The translations under genes were made by a program, and so were the position numbers. Below, piece by piece: positions 7,093 through 16,119 of a stretch of 64,000 nucleotides of DNA; position 1 is the stretch's first letter, and the number at the start of each line of letters is the position of its first letter. The stretch lies in contig NZ_CP076544.1 in assembly GCF_018885305.1 (NCBI RefSeq), positions 744,001-808,000 of the forward strand. The letters are read 5' to 3'. This DNA comes from Curtobacterium sp. L6-1. GTDB lineage: Bacteria > Actinomycetota > Actinomycetes > Actinomycetales > Microbacteriaceae. Under the pieces are notes generated by a model. The model was given only the letters and a program-made list of their open reading frames with translations, searched no databases and had not been told where the DNA came from.

Positions 7093-8544
7093 ATGGGGAA
7101 GACGCTCGCCGAGAAGGTGTGGGACGACCACGTCGTCGTCAAGGGTGAGGACGGCAACCCGGACCTCCTCTACATCGACCTCCACCTCGTGCACGAGGTC
7201 ACGAGTCCGCAGGCCTTCGACGGGCTGCGCCAGGCCGGACGTCCGGTCCGCCGGCTCGACCTGACCATCGCGACCGAGGACCACAACACCCCGACCCTCG
7301 CCATCGACCGGCCGATCGCCGACCCGACCAGCCGCACGCAGATCGAGACGCTCCGCCGCAACTGCGAGGAGTTCGGCGTCCGCCTGCACTCGCTGGGCGA
7401 CAAGGAGCAGGGCATCGTCCACGTGGTCGGTCCGCAGCTCGGCCTGACGATGCCCGGCATCACGGTCGTGTGCGGCGACTCGCACACCTCGACGCACGGG
7501 GCGTTCGGCGCGATGGCGTTCGGCATCGGCACGAGCGAGGTCGAGCACGTCCTCGCGACGCAGACGCTGCCGCTCAAGCCGTTCAAGACGATGGCGGTCA
7601 CGGTCGAGGGCACGCTCCGACCGGGCGTCACCGCGAAGGACATCATCCTGGCCGTCATCGCGCAGATCGGCACCGGCGGCGGGCAGGGCTACGTGCTCGA
7701 GTACCGCGGCTCGGCGATCCGGGCGCTCTCGATGGAGGGCCGGATGACGATCTGCAACATGTCGATCGAGGCCGGCGCCCGTGCGGGCATGGTCGCGCCC
7801 GACCAGACGACGTACGACTACGTGCAGGGCCGCGACCACGCACCGACCGGCGCGGACTGGGACGAGGCCGTCGCCCACTGGGACACCCTCGCCACCGACG
7901 AGGACGCGGTCTTCGACGCCGAGGTCTTCATCGACGCGGACACCCTCGAGCCGTTCGTCACGTGGGGCACCAACCCCGGGCAGGGCGTCTCGCTGTCCGA
8001 GTCGGTGCCGTCGCCCGACGACTTCGCCGACCCGAACGACCGCGCCGCGGCGTCACGCGCGCTGGAGTACATGGACATCGCGGCCGGCACCCCGATGAAG
8101 GACATCGCCGTCGACGCGGTGTTCATGGGCTCCTGCACGAACTCCCGCATCGAGGACCTGCGCGCCTTCGCATCGGTCATCCGGGGCCGCACGAAGGCCG
8201 AGGGTGTCCGGGTCATGGTCGTGCCCGGTTCCGCCCGCGTCCGGCTCGAGGCCGAGGCCGAGGGGCTCGACAAGGTCTTCACGGACTTCGGCGCCGAGTG
8301 GCGGTTCGCCGGCTGCTCGATGTGCCTCGGGATGAACCCCGACCAGCTCGCACCGGGGGAGCGCTGCGCCTCCACCTCGAACCGCAACTTCGAGGGTCGG
8401 CAGGGCAAGGGCGGCCGCACCCACCTGGTCTCGCCGCTCGTCGCCGCGGCCACCGCTGTCCGCGGAACGCTCTCGAGTCCGTGGGACCTGGAAGAGGACG
8501 ATGCTCGCCTGGCCGTGCCGGCCACCGCCGGAGGGAACCACTGA
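7093..8544 (+). CDS. leuC: 3-isopropylmalate dehydratase, large subunit
   Basis: Isomerises 2-isopropylmalate to 3-isopropylmalate in leucine biosynthesis; cytoplasmic heterodimer with LeuD. 483 residues, an aconitase-superfamily protein. The 4Fe-4S cluster ligands are visible as Cys348 ([12 protein letters not shown]) and Cys408/Cys411 ([14 protein letters not shown]). [13 protein letters not shown] is the conserved substrate-site segment. The ATG at 7093 has a GAGGAGG ribosome site 8-9 nt upstream. The stop overlaps the leuD start (TGATG). A palindromic candidate operator lies upstream. Confidence 0.97.
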   Translation: MGKTLAEKVWDDHVVVKGEDGNPDLLYIDLHLVHEVTSPQAFDGLRQAGRPVRRLDLTIATEDHNTPTLAIDRPIADPTSRTQIETLRRNCEEFGVRLHSLGDKEQGIVHVVGPQLGLTMPGITVVCGDSHTSTHGAFGAMAFGIGTSEVEHVLATQTLPLKPFKTMAVTVEGTLRPGVTAKDIILAVIAQIGTGGGQGYVLEYRGSAIRALSMEGRMTICNMSIEAGARAGMVAPDQTTYDYVQGRDHAPTGADWDEAVAHWDTLATDEDAVFDAEVFIDADTLEPFVTWGTNPGQGVSLSESVPSPDDFADPNDRAAASRALEYMDIAAGTPMKDIAVDAVFMGSCTNSRIEDLRAFASVIRGRTKAEGVRVMVVPGSARVRLEAEAEGLDKVFTDFGAEWRFAGCSMCLGMNPDQLAPGERCASTSNRNFEGRQGKGGRTHLVSPLVAAATAVRGTLSSPWDLEEDDARLAVPATAGGNH

Positions 8545-9140
8545 TGGACAAGACCACCACCGTCACCGGGATCGCCGCGCCGCTCAAGCGCTCGAACGTG
8601 GACACCGACCAGATCATCCCGGCGGTCTACCTCAAGCGCGTGACGAAGACCGGGTTCGAGGACGCGCTCTTCTCCGGGTGGCGCCAGGACCCCGAGTTCG
8701 TACTGAACCAGCCGGCGTACCAGGGCGCGCGCGTGCTGGTCGCCGGACCCGACTTCGGCACCGGGTCGTCCCGCGAGCACGCCGTCTGGGCACTGCGCGA
8801 CTTCGGCTTCCAGGTGGTCGTGTCACCCCGTTTCGCGGACATCTTCAAGGGGAACGCCGGCAAGCAGGGACTCGTGACCGCGATGGTCTCCGAGCCCGAC
8901 ATCGAGCGGATGTGGGCGATCATCGAGGCCCAGCCGGGCATCGAGGCGACCGTCGACCTGGCGACACAGCGCGTGTCGATCGGCGACATGGACGTGGCTT
9001 TCGAGATCGACGCCTACACTCGTTGGCGGTTGATGGAAGGGCTCGACGACATCGGGCTCACCCTCCGTGACGAGACCTCGATCACGGAGTTCGAATCCCG
9101 CCGCTCCAGTTGGCGGCCGAAGACATTGCCGGTGAAGTAG
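8544..9140 (+). CDS. leuD: 3-isopropylmalate dehydratase, small subunit
   Basis: Swivel domain of isopropylmalate isomerase, 198 residues. Family motifs: [16 protein letters not shown] near the N-terminus, [14 protein letters not shown], which supplies substrate-binding Ser/Arg residues, and [15 protein letters not shown]. Starts inside the leuC stop (TGATG) and its TAG stop overlaps the GTG of murA, so leucine biosynthesis and the first committed peptidoglycan step share a transcript. Confidence 0.97.
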   Translation: MDKTTTVTGIAAPLKRSNVDTDQIIPAVYLKRVTKTGFEDALFSGWRQDPEFVLNQPAYQGARVLVAGPDFGTGSSREHAVWALRDFGFQVVVSPRFADIFKGNAGKQGLVTAMVSEPDIERMWAIIEAQPGIEATVDLATQRVSIGDMDVAFEIDAYTRWRLMEGLDDIGLTLRDETSITEFESRRSSWRPKTLPVK

Positions 9141-10507
9141 TGAACTCTCTCGTACAGGACGCAGCAGCTGCAGGGGCGCGCGTCGGGTTGAAGTCGGACG
9201 AGATCGTCATCCGCGGGGGCAAGCCCCTCGTGGGGCGCATCGAGGTCCGCGGTGCGAAGAACCTGGCGACCAAGGCCATGGTGGCGGCGCTCCTCGGCGA
9301 CACCCCGTCGATCCTCAAGGACGTCCCGGACATCTCCGACGTGAAGGTCGTCCGCGGCCTGCTCGAGGTGCACGGCGTCCGCGTGACCGACCCCGCCCGT
9401 GGCGAGCTCATCCTCGACCCGTCGCGGGTCGAGACGGCGCACTTCGCCGAGATCGACGCGCACGCGGGCTCCAGCCGCATCCCGATCCTGTTCTGCGGCC
9501 CGCTGCTGCACAAGCTCGGCGAGGCGTTCATCCCCGACCTCGGCGGCTGCCGCATCGGCGACCGTCCGATCGACTTCCACCTCGACGCACTGCGCGCCAT
9601 GGGTGCGGTCGTCGACAAGCAGGTGTCGGGCATCCACATCACCGCCCCGAACGGCCTCAAGGGCGCGAACATCGAGCTGCCCTACCCGAGCGTCGGCGCG
9701 ACCGAGCAGGTCCTGCTCTCGTCCGTCCTCGCCGAGGGCACCACCGAGCTGCGCAACGCCGCGATCGAGCCCGAGATCATGGACCTCATCGCGATCCTGC
9801 AGAAGATGGGCGCGATCGTCACGGTCGAGCCGAGCCGCACGATCTTCATCGAGGGCGTCAAGTCGCTCCGCGGCTACACGCACCGCGCGATCAACGACCG
9901 CAACGAGGCCGCGAGCTGGGCCTCCGCCGCGCTGGCCACCAACGGCGACATCTTCGTCGAGGGCGCCAAGCAGCAGGAGCTCATGACGTTCCTCAACGTC
10001 TTCCGGAAGGTCGGCGGCGGATTCGACATCCAGGAGGACGGGATCCGGTTCTACCGTGAGCTCGAGGTCCTCAAGCCCGTCGTCATCGAGACCGACGTGC
10101 ACCCCGGCTTCATGACGGACTGGCAGCAGCCGCTCGTCGTCGCCCTCACGCAGGCCGAGGGCCAGAGCGTCGTGCACGAGACCGTGTACGAGAACCGCTT
10201 CGGCTTCACGGACGCCCTGAACGAGATGGGTGCCGACATCGTCGTGCACAAGGAGGGCATCCCCGGTCACGACCGTCGCGTCGCCCGGCGCCCGTTCGAG
10301 CAGGCCGCGGTCATCACCGGCCCGACGAAGCTGCACGGTGCCAACGTCCGCGTCCCCGACCTCCGCGGTGGCTTCAGCCACCTCATCGCGGCGCTGACCG
10401 CCGAGGGCGAGTCGCACATCACGAACGTCGGCATCATCAGCCGCGGGTACGAGCACTTCATCCCGAAGCTCCGCAAGCTCGGCGCGGACTTCGATTTCGC
10501 CGGCTGA
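9140..10507 (+). CDS. murA: UDP-N-acetylglucosamine 1-carboxyvinyltransferase
   Basis: Transfers enolpyruvate from PEP to UDP-GlcNAc, the first committed step of peptidoglycan synthesis. 455 residues of the EPSP-synthase fold. The start of the enzyme proper (IVIRGGKPLVGRIEVRGAKNLATK) carries the conserved KN pair. The catalytic-loop Cys is at residue 137 (LGGCRIGDRPIDFHL); this is the position where mycobacteria have Asp and are fosfomycin resistant, so this enzyme is predicted to be of the fosfomycin-sensitive type. The GTG at 9140 overlaps the leuD stop; an in-frame ATG at 9110 inside leuD would add ten residues. Confidence 0.95.
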   Translation: MNSLVQDAAAAGARVGLKSDEIVIRGGKPLVGRIEVRGAKNLATKAMVAALLGDTPSILKDVPDISDVKVVRGLLEVHGVRVTDPARGELILDPSRVETAHFAEIDAHAGSSRIPILFCGPLLHKLGEAFIPDLGGCRIGDRPIDFHLDALRAMGAVVDKQVSGIHITAPNGLKGANIELPYPSVGATEQVLLSSVLAEGTTELRNAAIEPEIMDLIAILQKMGAIVTVEPSRTIFIEGVKSLRGYTHRAINDRNEAASWASAALATNGDIFVEGAKQQELMTFLNVFRKVGGGFDIQEDGIRFYRELEVLKPVVIETDVHPGFMTDWQQPLVVALTQAEGQSVVHETVYENRFGFTDALNEMGADIVVHKEGIPGHDRRVARRPFEQAAVITGPTKLHGANVRVPDLRGGFSHLIAALTAEGESHITNVGIISRGYEHFIPKLRKLGADFDFAG

Positions 10508-10508
10508 C

Positions 10509-11384
10509 GTGGCGGACCAGGACGACCACGGCGGCACCGGTGACGGTGCCGCCGTGGCACGACCGACGACCGGACCCGACGCGCTGGAACTGCCGCAGGT
10601 GGGACGACCCGGCGAGGTCCGCACGGGCCTCCCGGTCCCCGGCCGCCGGTGGCGGCGGGGCGAGCTGAACCGGGCGTTCCGCATCACGGGGTCCGTCGTG
10701 ATCCCGACGATCCGGTTCGCCTCCGGCTACCGCTGGCACGGCCCGAACCGGCTGCCGGAGGCGGGCGCGTTCGTCCTCGCTCCGAACCACTACACGAACA
10801 TCGACCCGCTCGTCGTCGGGACGACCGTGTGGCTGCACCGTCGGTCTCCGCGCTTCCTCGCGAAGGCGTCGCTCTTCCGCGTGCCGGTGTTCGGCAAGCT
10901 GATGAGCGGCATGGGGCAGATCCCCGTCGAGCGGAACGGTCGGACGCGTCTCAACGACCCGCTCAAGGGCGGCAAGGGACTCGTGTCGACCGGTGGTGCG
11001 GTCATCGTCTACCCCGAGGGCACGCTCACGCGCGACCCGGACCTGTGGCCGATGCGCGGCAAGACCGGTGCGGCCCGGATCGCGCTCGAGAACGACGTGC
11101 CGCTCATCCCGATGGCCCACTGGGGCACGCAGCGGATCATGGCGCGCTACGGCAAGAAGCTGCGGCTGTTCCCGCCCGCGAAGGTCGACATCGTCTACGG
11201 CGAGCCGCTCGACCTGTCGAAGTGGCGCGGCCGGCCCGTCGACCAGCAGGCCCTCACCGAGGTGACGGCGCTGCTCATGGACCGCATCACCGCGCTCCTC
11301 GAGGGGCTCCGGGGTGAGCAGGCACCCGCCGAGCGTTGGGACCCCGCCGCCAAGCAGCAGAAGGAGACCGGCAAGTTTGAGTGA
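10509..11384 (+). CDS. plsC: 1-acyl-sn-glycerol-3-phosphate acyltransferase
   Basis: Acylates lysophosphatidic acid to phosphatidic acid on the inner membrane. 291 residues. The catalytic NHxxxxD motif is NHYTNIDPLV (about residues 96-105), and the glycerol-phosphate site is VYPEGTLTR. The first 60 residues are polar and poorly conserved. It begins one base after the murA stop and contains the gpsA start, placing it with phospholipid precursor synthesis. Related PlsC-like enzymes with other lysolipid substrates cannot be excluded. Confidence 0.9.
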   Translation: MADQDDHGGTGDGAAVARPTTGPDALELPQVGRPGEVRTGLPVPGRRWRRGELNRAFRITGSVVIPTIRFASGYRWHGPNRLPEAGAFVLAPNHYTNIDPLVVGTTVWLHRRSPRFLAKASLFRVPVFGKLMSGMGQIPVERNGRTRLNDPLKGGKGLVSTGGAVIVYPEGTLTRDPDLWPMRGKTGAARIALENDVPLIPMAHWGTQRIMARYGKKLRLFPPAKVDIVYGEPLDLSKWRGRPVDQQALTEVTALLMDRITALLEGLRGEQAPAERWDPAAKQQKETGKFE

Positions 11385-12504
11385 CGCAGCCGACCGGACG
11401 ACCGCCCCGGGCCTCCGCCCACACGACGACCACCCGGACCCGTCCGTCGCCGCTCGCGGGGCCGTCGACACGGCAGCGATCCGCGTCGTCATGCAGTCGA
11501 CGGACAAGCCGCGCGTCGCCGTCATCGGAGCGGGCAGCTGGGGGACCACGTTCGCCAAGGTGCTCGCCGAGGGCGGGGCCGAGACCGTGCTGTGGGCGCG
11601 CCGACCCGAGGTCGCGCGCGAGATCACCGAGACGAAGCGGAACTCGGACTACCTGCCCGGGATCAACCTGCCCCGCACCTTGACCGCGTCCACGTCGCTG
11701 GCCGCGGTGCTGTCCGGTGCCGAGCAGGTGTACGTCTCGGTGCCGTCGCAGACGCTGCGCTCGAACCTCGAGGCAATCCGGGCGCTCCTGCCCGCCGATG
11801 TCCCGGTCGTGAGCCTCATGAAGGGCGTCGAGAAGACCACCGGGCTGCGGATGAGCGAGGTGCTGCTCGAGGGCCTGGCGATCGACCAGGACCGCATCGC
11901 CGTCGCGAGCGGGCCGAACCTGGCGCTCGAGATCGCCCGTCGTCAGCCGACCGCCGCCGTCGTGTCCTCGTCGAGCGCCGACACCGCCACCGCGGTCGCC
12001 GCCGTCGCCACGAACCCGTACTTCCGGTCGTTCATCAACACCGACGTCATCGGCACCGAGTTCGGCGGGGTGCTCAAGAACCTCATCGCCGTCGCGATCG
12101 GCATCGTCGACGGCGTGGGCTACGGCGAGAACACCAAGGCCTCGATCATCACCCGCGGTCTCGCTGAGATGACAGAGTTCGCGGTGTCGCTCGGCGCGCA
12201 GCCCTCGACGCTGTCGGGTCTCGCCGGGCTCGGGGACCTCATCGCCACGTGCCAGTCGCCGCTGTCGCGCAACAACACCGCCGGGCGGCTGCTCGGGCAG
12301 GGGTACCGCTTCGACGAGGTCGTCCGGCAGATGAACCAGACCGCGGAGGGGCTCGCCTCGGTCGCGCCGATCCTCGAACTGGCCCGGGCGAACGGCGTCG
12401 ACATGCCCATCGTCGGGCAGGTGGGCGAGGTCCTCGCCGGTAGGCTCGATCCGCGCAACATCGCGCCGCACCTCACGGAGACCGACGAGCCCCAGGGCGA
12501 GTGA
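11377..12504 (+). CDS. gpsA: NAD(P)H-dependent glycerol-3-phosphate dehydrogenase
   Basis: Reduces dihydroxyacetone phosphate to sn-glycerol-3-phosphate for phospholipid synthesis. The Rossmann fingerprint is VIGAGSWGTTFAKVL (about residue 49 on). Later blocks include SLMKGVE, VASGPNLALEIA and the catalytic-Lys helix GGVLKNLIAVAIGI. The TTG at 11377 is preferred because a strong AAGGAG lies 10 nt before it inside plsC. It gives 375 residues with an unusual 40-residue polar N-terminal extension. The ATG at 11491, which would start at the normal family position, has no ribosome site. Confidence 0.93.
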   Translation: MSDAADRTTAPGLRPHDDHPDPSVAARGAVDTAAIRVVMQSTDKPRVAVIGAGSWGTTFAKVLAEGGAETVLWARRPEVAREITETKRNSDYLPGINLPRTLTASTSLAAVLSGAEQVYVSVPSQTLRSNLEAIRALLPADVPVVSLMKGVEKTTGLRMSEVLLEGLAIDQDRIAVASGPNLALEIARRQPTAAVVSSSSADTATAVAAVATNPYFRSFINTDVIGTEFGGVLKNLIAVAIGIVDGVGYGENTKASIITRGLAEMTEFAVSLGAQPSTLSGLAGLGDLIATCQSPLSRNNTAGRLLGQGYRFDEVVRQMNQTAEGLASVAPILELARANGVDMPIVGQVGEVLAGRLDPRNIAPHLTETDEPQGE

Positions 12505-12535
12505 CCGGTCCCGGTACCCACCGCTTGGAGCGTCC

Positions 12536-13657
12536 ATGAGCAGCACCGCGCCCGCCCCCGCCGGCATCGTCCCCGGCCGTACGAGGGTCGCCGTGCTGTT
12601 CGGCGGTCGGTCGAGCGAGCACGAGATCAGCTGCGTGACCGCCGGCGGCATCATGGACGCCGTCGACCGGTCCCGGTACGACCTGGTCCCGGTCGGCATC
12701 ACGAAGGACGGCGCGTTCACGCTCCAGCCGGACGACCCGGAGGCGTGGACGCTCCGCGGCCAGGAGCTGCCGACCGTCGCCGACAACGGCTCACGCGTCC
12801 GGTTCCCGGTGTCGGCGGACTCCCGCGAACTGCTCGTCGAACGACCCGACGGCTCGGTCGAGTCCCTCGGCGAGGTCGACGTCGTGTTCCCGATCCTGCA
12901 CGGTCCGTTCGGTGAGGACGGCACGATCCAGGGTCTCCTCGAGACGGCGGGGCTGCCCTACGTCGGCGACGGCGTCCTCGCCAGTGCGCTCGCGATGGAC
13001 AAGCACGTCGCCAAGGCCGTCCTCGAGCACGCCGGGCTGCGGGTCGCCCCGTGGACGACGGTCCTCCGCCGGCAGTGGCAGGCCGACCCGGTCGACGTCG
13101 CCGAGTCCGTCGCCGCACACGGGTTCCCGCTGTTCGTGAAGCCCGCGCGGGCGGGTTCGAGCATGGGCGTCTCGCGCGTCGACGAGCCCGCGCAGCTCGG
13201 GGCCGCGATGGACCTGGCGTTCGAGCACGACACGAAGGTGATCGTCGAGCCGCGCGTCATCGGGCGCGAGGTCGAGGTCGCCGTGCTCGAGAGCCGTGAC
13301 GGTGTCCCGCGCACGAGCCTGCCCGGGGAGATCGTCGTCGCTGAGGACGGCTTCTACGACTTCGCCGCGAAGTACCTGGGCGGCGACGAGCAGCTGCTCT
13401 GCCCGGCGCCCCTGACCGAGTCCGAGACCGACGCGATCCGGTCCATCGGGGCGCGGGCGTTCGAGGCCATCGGCGGCGCCGGGCTCGCGCGGGTGGACTG
13501 CTTCCTGACCGACGACGGGTTCGTCGTGAACGAGGTCAACACCATGCCGGGCTTCACGCCGTTCTCGATGTACCCGCGGTGCTGGGCGGCGTCGGGGCTG
13601 AGCTACCCGGAGCTCGTGGCGGAGCTCATCGAGCTGGGGCGCACGGCGGTCCGCTGA
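12536..13657 (+). CDS. ddl: D-alanine--D-alanine ligase
   Basis: Forms the D-Ala-D-Ala dipeptide of peptidoglycan precursors. 373-residue ATP-grasp ligase: N-terminal VAVLFGGRSSEHEIS, central glycine-rich ATP loop (FVKPARAGSSMGVSRV) and C-terminal metal-binding NEVNTMPGFTPFSMYPR. The Tyr of the omega-loop region is present in FYDFAAKYLGG, consistent with a D-Ala rather than D-lactate enzyme. 31 bp behind gpsA with a GGAG ribosome site, probably in the same operon as murA. Confidence 0.96.
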   Translation: MSSTAPAPAGIVPGRTRVAVLFGGRSSEHEISCVTAGGIMDAVDRSRYDLVPVGITKDGAFTLQPDDPEAWTLRGQELPTVADNGSRVRFPVSADSRELLVERPDGSVESLGEVDVVFPILHGPFGEDGTIQGLLETAGLPYVGDGVLASALAMDKHVAKAVLEHAGLRVAPWTTVLRRQWQADPVDVAESVAAHGFPLFVKPARAGSSMGVSRVDEPAQLGAAMDLAFEHDTKVIVEPRVIGREVEVAVLESRDGVPRTSLPGEIVVAEDGFYDFAAKYLGGDEQLLCPAPLTESETDAIRSIGARAFEAIGGAGLARVDCFLTDDGFVVNEVNTMPGFTPFSMYPRCWAASGLSYPELVAELIELGRTAVR

Positions 13658-13712
13658 CGCCGGACCGGCGCCACAGTCCGCTGAACGGGTGGCGACGGTC
13701 GCCGGGTCCGGC

Positions 13713-14195
13713 TCAGCTGACGTCCTGCGGGTCGAGGCACCGGTGCCCGTCCTCCGGCAGCGTCGAGACCGCGGCGTCGAGCGTCTGCAGGGCGTCCGAC
13801 GTCGCCCGTGAGGTGTCGATGACCACCTGCACCGCGGGCGTGCGCCCGAACGTCGTGTAGACGACCTGCTTCCCGCGGTCGTCGCGGATCCAGTCGACGG
13901 ACCCCTTCGAGAAGCACGGCAGGTCGGACACCGTCGGGACGGCGACACCGCAGTGGTAGACCACGGCCGAGGGGGAGCCCCACGCCGCGGTCGACTGGGC
14001 GGAGGTGTTCCGCAGCGCGAGCGTGCCACCGAGGGTCGCGGGCAGCCGGACCTGGGCACTCGCGCACGCTGCGGCGTTCGCCGAGGGAGCGGGCTGCATG
14101 CGGACCGCGTTCGTGCACCCGGACAGACCGGCGACGACGGCGGCCGCGGCGAGCACGGACGCGATGAGGCGGGGTCGTCGGCGCAGGGTGTCCAT
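13713..14195 (-). CDS. DUF3515 lipoprotein
   Basis: 160-residue exported lipoprotein: basic start, hydrophobic helix, then the lipobox LSGC (about residues 23-26), with the mature part beginning CTNAV. Several Cys are present (AACASAQVRLP, VVYHCGVAVP, DLPCFSKGS, HRCLDPQDVS), suggesting disulfides. The pattern and the location between ddl and thiL are those of actinobacterial DUF3515, of unknown function. It reads leftward, convergent with ddl, and its start is only 24 bp from the thiL start. Confidence 0.85.
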   Translation of the reverse strand: MDTLRRRPRLIASVLAAAAVVAGLSGCTNAVRMQPAPSANAAACASAQVRLPATLGGTLALRNTSAQSTAAWGSPSAVVYHCGVAVPTVSDLPCFSKGSVDWIRDDRGKQVVYTTFGRTPAVQVVIDTSRATSDALQTLDAAVSTLPEDGHRCLDPQDVS

Positions 14196-14203
14196 CGGCG
14201 TCC

Positions 14204-14213
14204 AGGCTACCGT
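14204..14213. promoter_or_regulatory. Overlapping divergent -10 elements (DUF3515 / thiL)
   Basis: On the plus strand TACCGT (14208-14213) ends 6 nt before the thiL GTG. On the minus strand TAGCCT (complement of 14204-14209) ends 8 nt before the DUF3515 ATG. The two hexamers share two base pairs, so both genes appear to start as leaderless messages from one 24-bp gap and should compete for polymerase. Confidence 0.55.
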
Positions 14214-14219
14214 TCTCGT

Positions 14220-15299
14220 GTGGACGCGACGCACGAGGACGAGCACGGGACCGCTGCTGCAGGGGAGACGGTGGGCGAGCTCGGCGAACTGGCCGTGCTC
14301 GAGCGCGTGACCCGTCGGCTGCCGTCCGGGTCGCCGCTCCTCGGCCCCGGGGACGACTGCGCCGTGGTCGCCGCCCCCGACGGACGCTTCGTCGTCACGA
14401 CCGACATGATGGTCCACGGGCCCGACTTCCGGTGGGCCTGGTCGTCGCCCGAGGACGTCGGCTGGAAGGCCGCCGCGACGAACCTGTCCGACGTCGCGGC
14501 GATGGGCGCGGTGCCGTCCGGCCTGGTCGTCGCCATCGCCGCACCCCGGTCGACGCCGGTCGCCGTGCTCGAGGGCGTCGCCGACGGGTTCCGGCTGGCG
14601 TGCGCCGCACTCGCACCGGACTGCGGGGTCGTCGGCGGGGACCTGTCGACCTCGGCGACGTTCTCGCTGACCGTGACCGCGTTCGGTGACCTCGAGGGGC
14701 GGGCGCCGGTGGTGCGGTCCGGGGCGCAGGGCGGCGACGTCCTGGCCGTCTCCGGGGAACTCGGTCCCGCCGCACGCGGTCTGGCGCGGTTGTTCCGGGA
14801 CGGCGTCGGCGCGGACGGGGAGCCGAGCGCCGCACGGGTCGTCGCGTCCGGCGCGGACACCGACCCGGACGTCGCCCGCCAGCGTCGGCCGGTACCGCCG
14901 ATCGCGGACGGCCCGCTCGCCGCGGCGGCCGGGGCGACCGCGATGCTCGACCTGTCCGACGGCCTGGCGATCGACGCCGGTCGACTCGCACGCGCCAGCG
15001 GGGTGACCCTCGAACTCGACGGTGCACCGGACGGGACAGCACTGGACGGGGCGGTGCCGGACGGAACGGCGCTGCACGGCGGCGAGGACCACGGACTGCT
15101 GGCGACCTTCCCGGCCGGGACGCGCCTCCCGGGTGGGTTCCGCCGCATCGGCATGGTGCGGGACCGCCTGCCGAGTGGTGGACCGGGCGGCGGGGCGGAC
15201 GGCGGAGCGGCGTCCGGGATCGACGTCGTGCGGGGTGGCGTCCCGGTGCCGACGACGGGATGGGATCCCTACGCGGACTGGGACGGCGCCGCCGGCTGA
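14220..15299 (+). CDS. thiL: Thiamine-monophosphate kinase
   Basis: Phosphorylates thiamine monophosphate to thiamine diphosphate. 359 residues of the PurM/AIR-synthase fold. N-terminal GPGDDCAVV carries the Mg-ATP aspartates; further blocks are TTDMMVHGPDF, DVGWKAAATNLSDVAAMGA, the CGVVGGDLS loop and MLDLSDGLAIDAGRLA. GTG at 14220 gives the normal N-terminus. The C-terminal third has a Gly/Asp-rich repeat-like stretch (DGTALDGAVPDGTALHGGEDH). Apparently a leaderless transcript. Confidence 0.93.
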   Translation: MDATHEDEHGTAAAGETVGELGELAVLERVTRRLPSGSPLLGPGDDCAVVAAPDGRFVVTTDMMVHGPDFRWAWSSPEDVGWKAAATNLSDVAAMGAVPSGLVVAIAAPRSTPVAVLEGVADGFRLACAALAPDCGVVGGDLSTSATFSLTVTAFGDLEGRAPVVRSGAQGGDVLAVSGELGPAARGLARLFRDGVGADGEPSAARVVASGADTDPDVARQRRPVPPIADGPLAAAAGATAMLDLSDGLAIDAGRLARASGVTLELDGAPDGTALDGAVPDGTALHGGEDHGLLATFPAGTRLPGGFRRIGMVRDRLPSGGPGGGADGGAASGIDVVRGGVPVPTTGWDPYADWDGAAG

Positions 15300-15300
15300 G

Positions 15301-15425
15301 GCGCGGACCGGGACGACCCGTACGGCCCGGACGACCCGTACGATCCACACGGCCCGGACGGGCCGCGAGGGACGCGGCCCGGACGGGGCGCGAGGGACGC
15401 GAGGGACGCGCCCCGGGTCCGACGT
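15301..15425. repeat. Low-complexity GC repeats between convergent thiL and rsmD
   Basis: The gap contains GGACGACCCGTAC twice (15311-15323 and 15329-15341) and several GCGAGGGACGC units. No gene is supported here. It may act in transcription termination, but no single clean hairpin stands out. Confidence 0.6.
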
Positions 15426-15459
15426 CGTCGTGCCCGGGCGGCCGTGCCCAAGACCCGGG

Positions 15460-16023
15460 TCAGACGGTGTCGGCCACGGCCTCCCAGGCGACGGTGTCGC
15501 CCCACGAGCGCTTGCTGAACGGCGTCAGGCCCGCCGGCCAGGTCGGTTCCGGCGACCGCGTCCCACGTTCGACGACGACGACGGCGTCGGCGGTGAGGCG
15601 GGACACGAGCGCGTCGAGCACGTCGGTGAGTTCGGACTCGGCGACCTCGTACGGCGGGTCGATGAAGACGAGGTCGAACGTCTTGGCGGTCCCGCGCAGG
15701 TACCCGAGCGCGGGTTGCGCGTGCACGTCGATGCGGACGCCCGGCAGTCGTCGTTGCACGGCCCTGGCGTTCTCGCGGCACGCCGCCGCCGCGGGGGCGG
15801 CGCGGTCGACGAGGGAGACCTCCACCGCACCGCGGGACGCGGCCTCGAGCCCGAGGGCACCCGTGCCGGCGTAGAGGTCGGCCACCGAGGTGTCGTCGAT
15901 CAGCCCGCGCGACTCGAGCGACGAGAAGAGCGCCTCGCGCACGCGGTCGCTCGTCGGCCGGGTGCCGGACTTCGGCACCCGGAGCGTCGTGGAGCCGGCG
16001 GCGCCGGCGATGATGCGGGTCAT
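15460..16023 (-). CDS. rsmD: 16S rRNA (guanine(966)-N(2))-methyltransferase
   Basis: S-adenosylmethionine-dependent methyltransferase acting on the small-subunit rRNA. 187 residues. N-terminal RIIAGAAGSTTLRVPK and RPTSDRVREALFSSL are RsmD signatures, DLYAGTGALGLEAASRG is the SAM-binding motif I, and FDLVFIDPPYE is the catalytic (N/D)PPY motif. The ATG at 16023 is preceded by TACGGT with a 6-nt spacer on the minus strand (leaderless). Divergent from recG. Confidence 0.94.
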   Translation of the reverse strand: MTRIIAGAAGSTTLRVPKSGTRPTSDRVREALFSSLESRGLIDDTSVADLYAGTGALGLEAASRGAVEVSLVDRAAPAAAACRENARAVQRRLPGVRIDVHAQPALGYLRGTAKTFDLVFIDPPYEVAESELTDVLDALVSRLTADAVVVVERGTRSPEPTWPAGLTPFSKRSWGDTVAWEAVADTV

Positions 16024-16029
16024 GCAGCC

Positions 16030-16035
16030 ACCGTA
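16030..16035 (-). promoter_or_regulatory. -10 hexamer of rsmD (leaderless)
   Basis: TACGGT on the minus strand, 6 nt before the rsmD ATG at 16023. Confidence 0.5.
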
Positions 16036-16107
16036 GCGGGCCGCGGGACCGCTCCCACGGTTCTCCACAGGCCTCCGGGAGGCCCGTGGCACGTCGGACG
16101 CGCCGGG

Positions 16108-16113
16108 TACCGT
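16108..16113 (+). promoter_or_regulatory. -10 hexamer of recG (leaderless)
   Basis: TACCGT ends 6 nt before the recG GTG at 16120; the same hexamer and spacing as at thiL. Confidence 0.5.
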
Positions 16114-16119
16114 TGGCGT

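Noticed and set aside
13713..15350. A single 545-residue minus-strand protein
   Set aside because: Only the last 160 residues (DUF3515 lipoprotein from 14195) look real; the rest is antisense to thiL.
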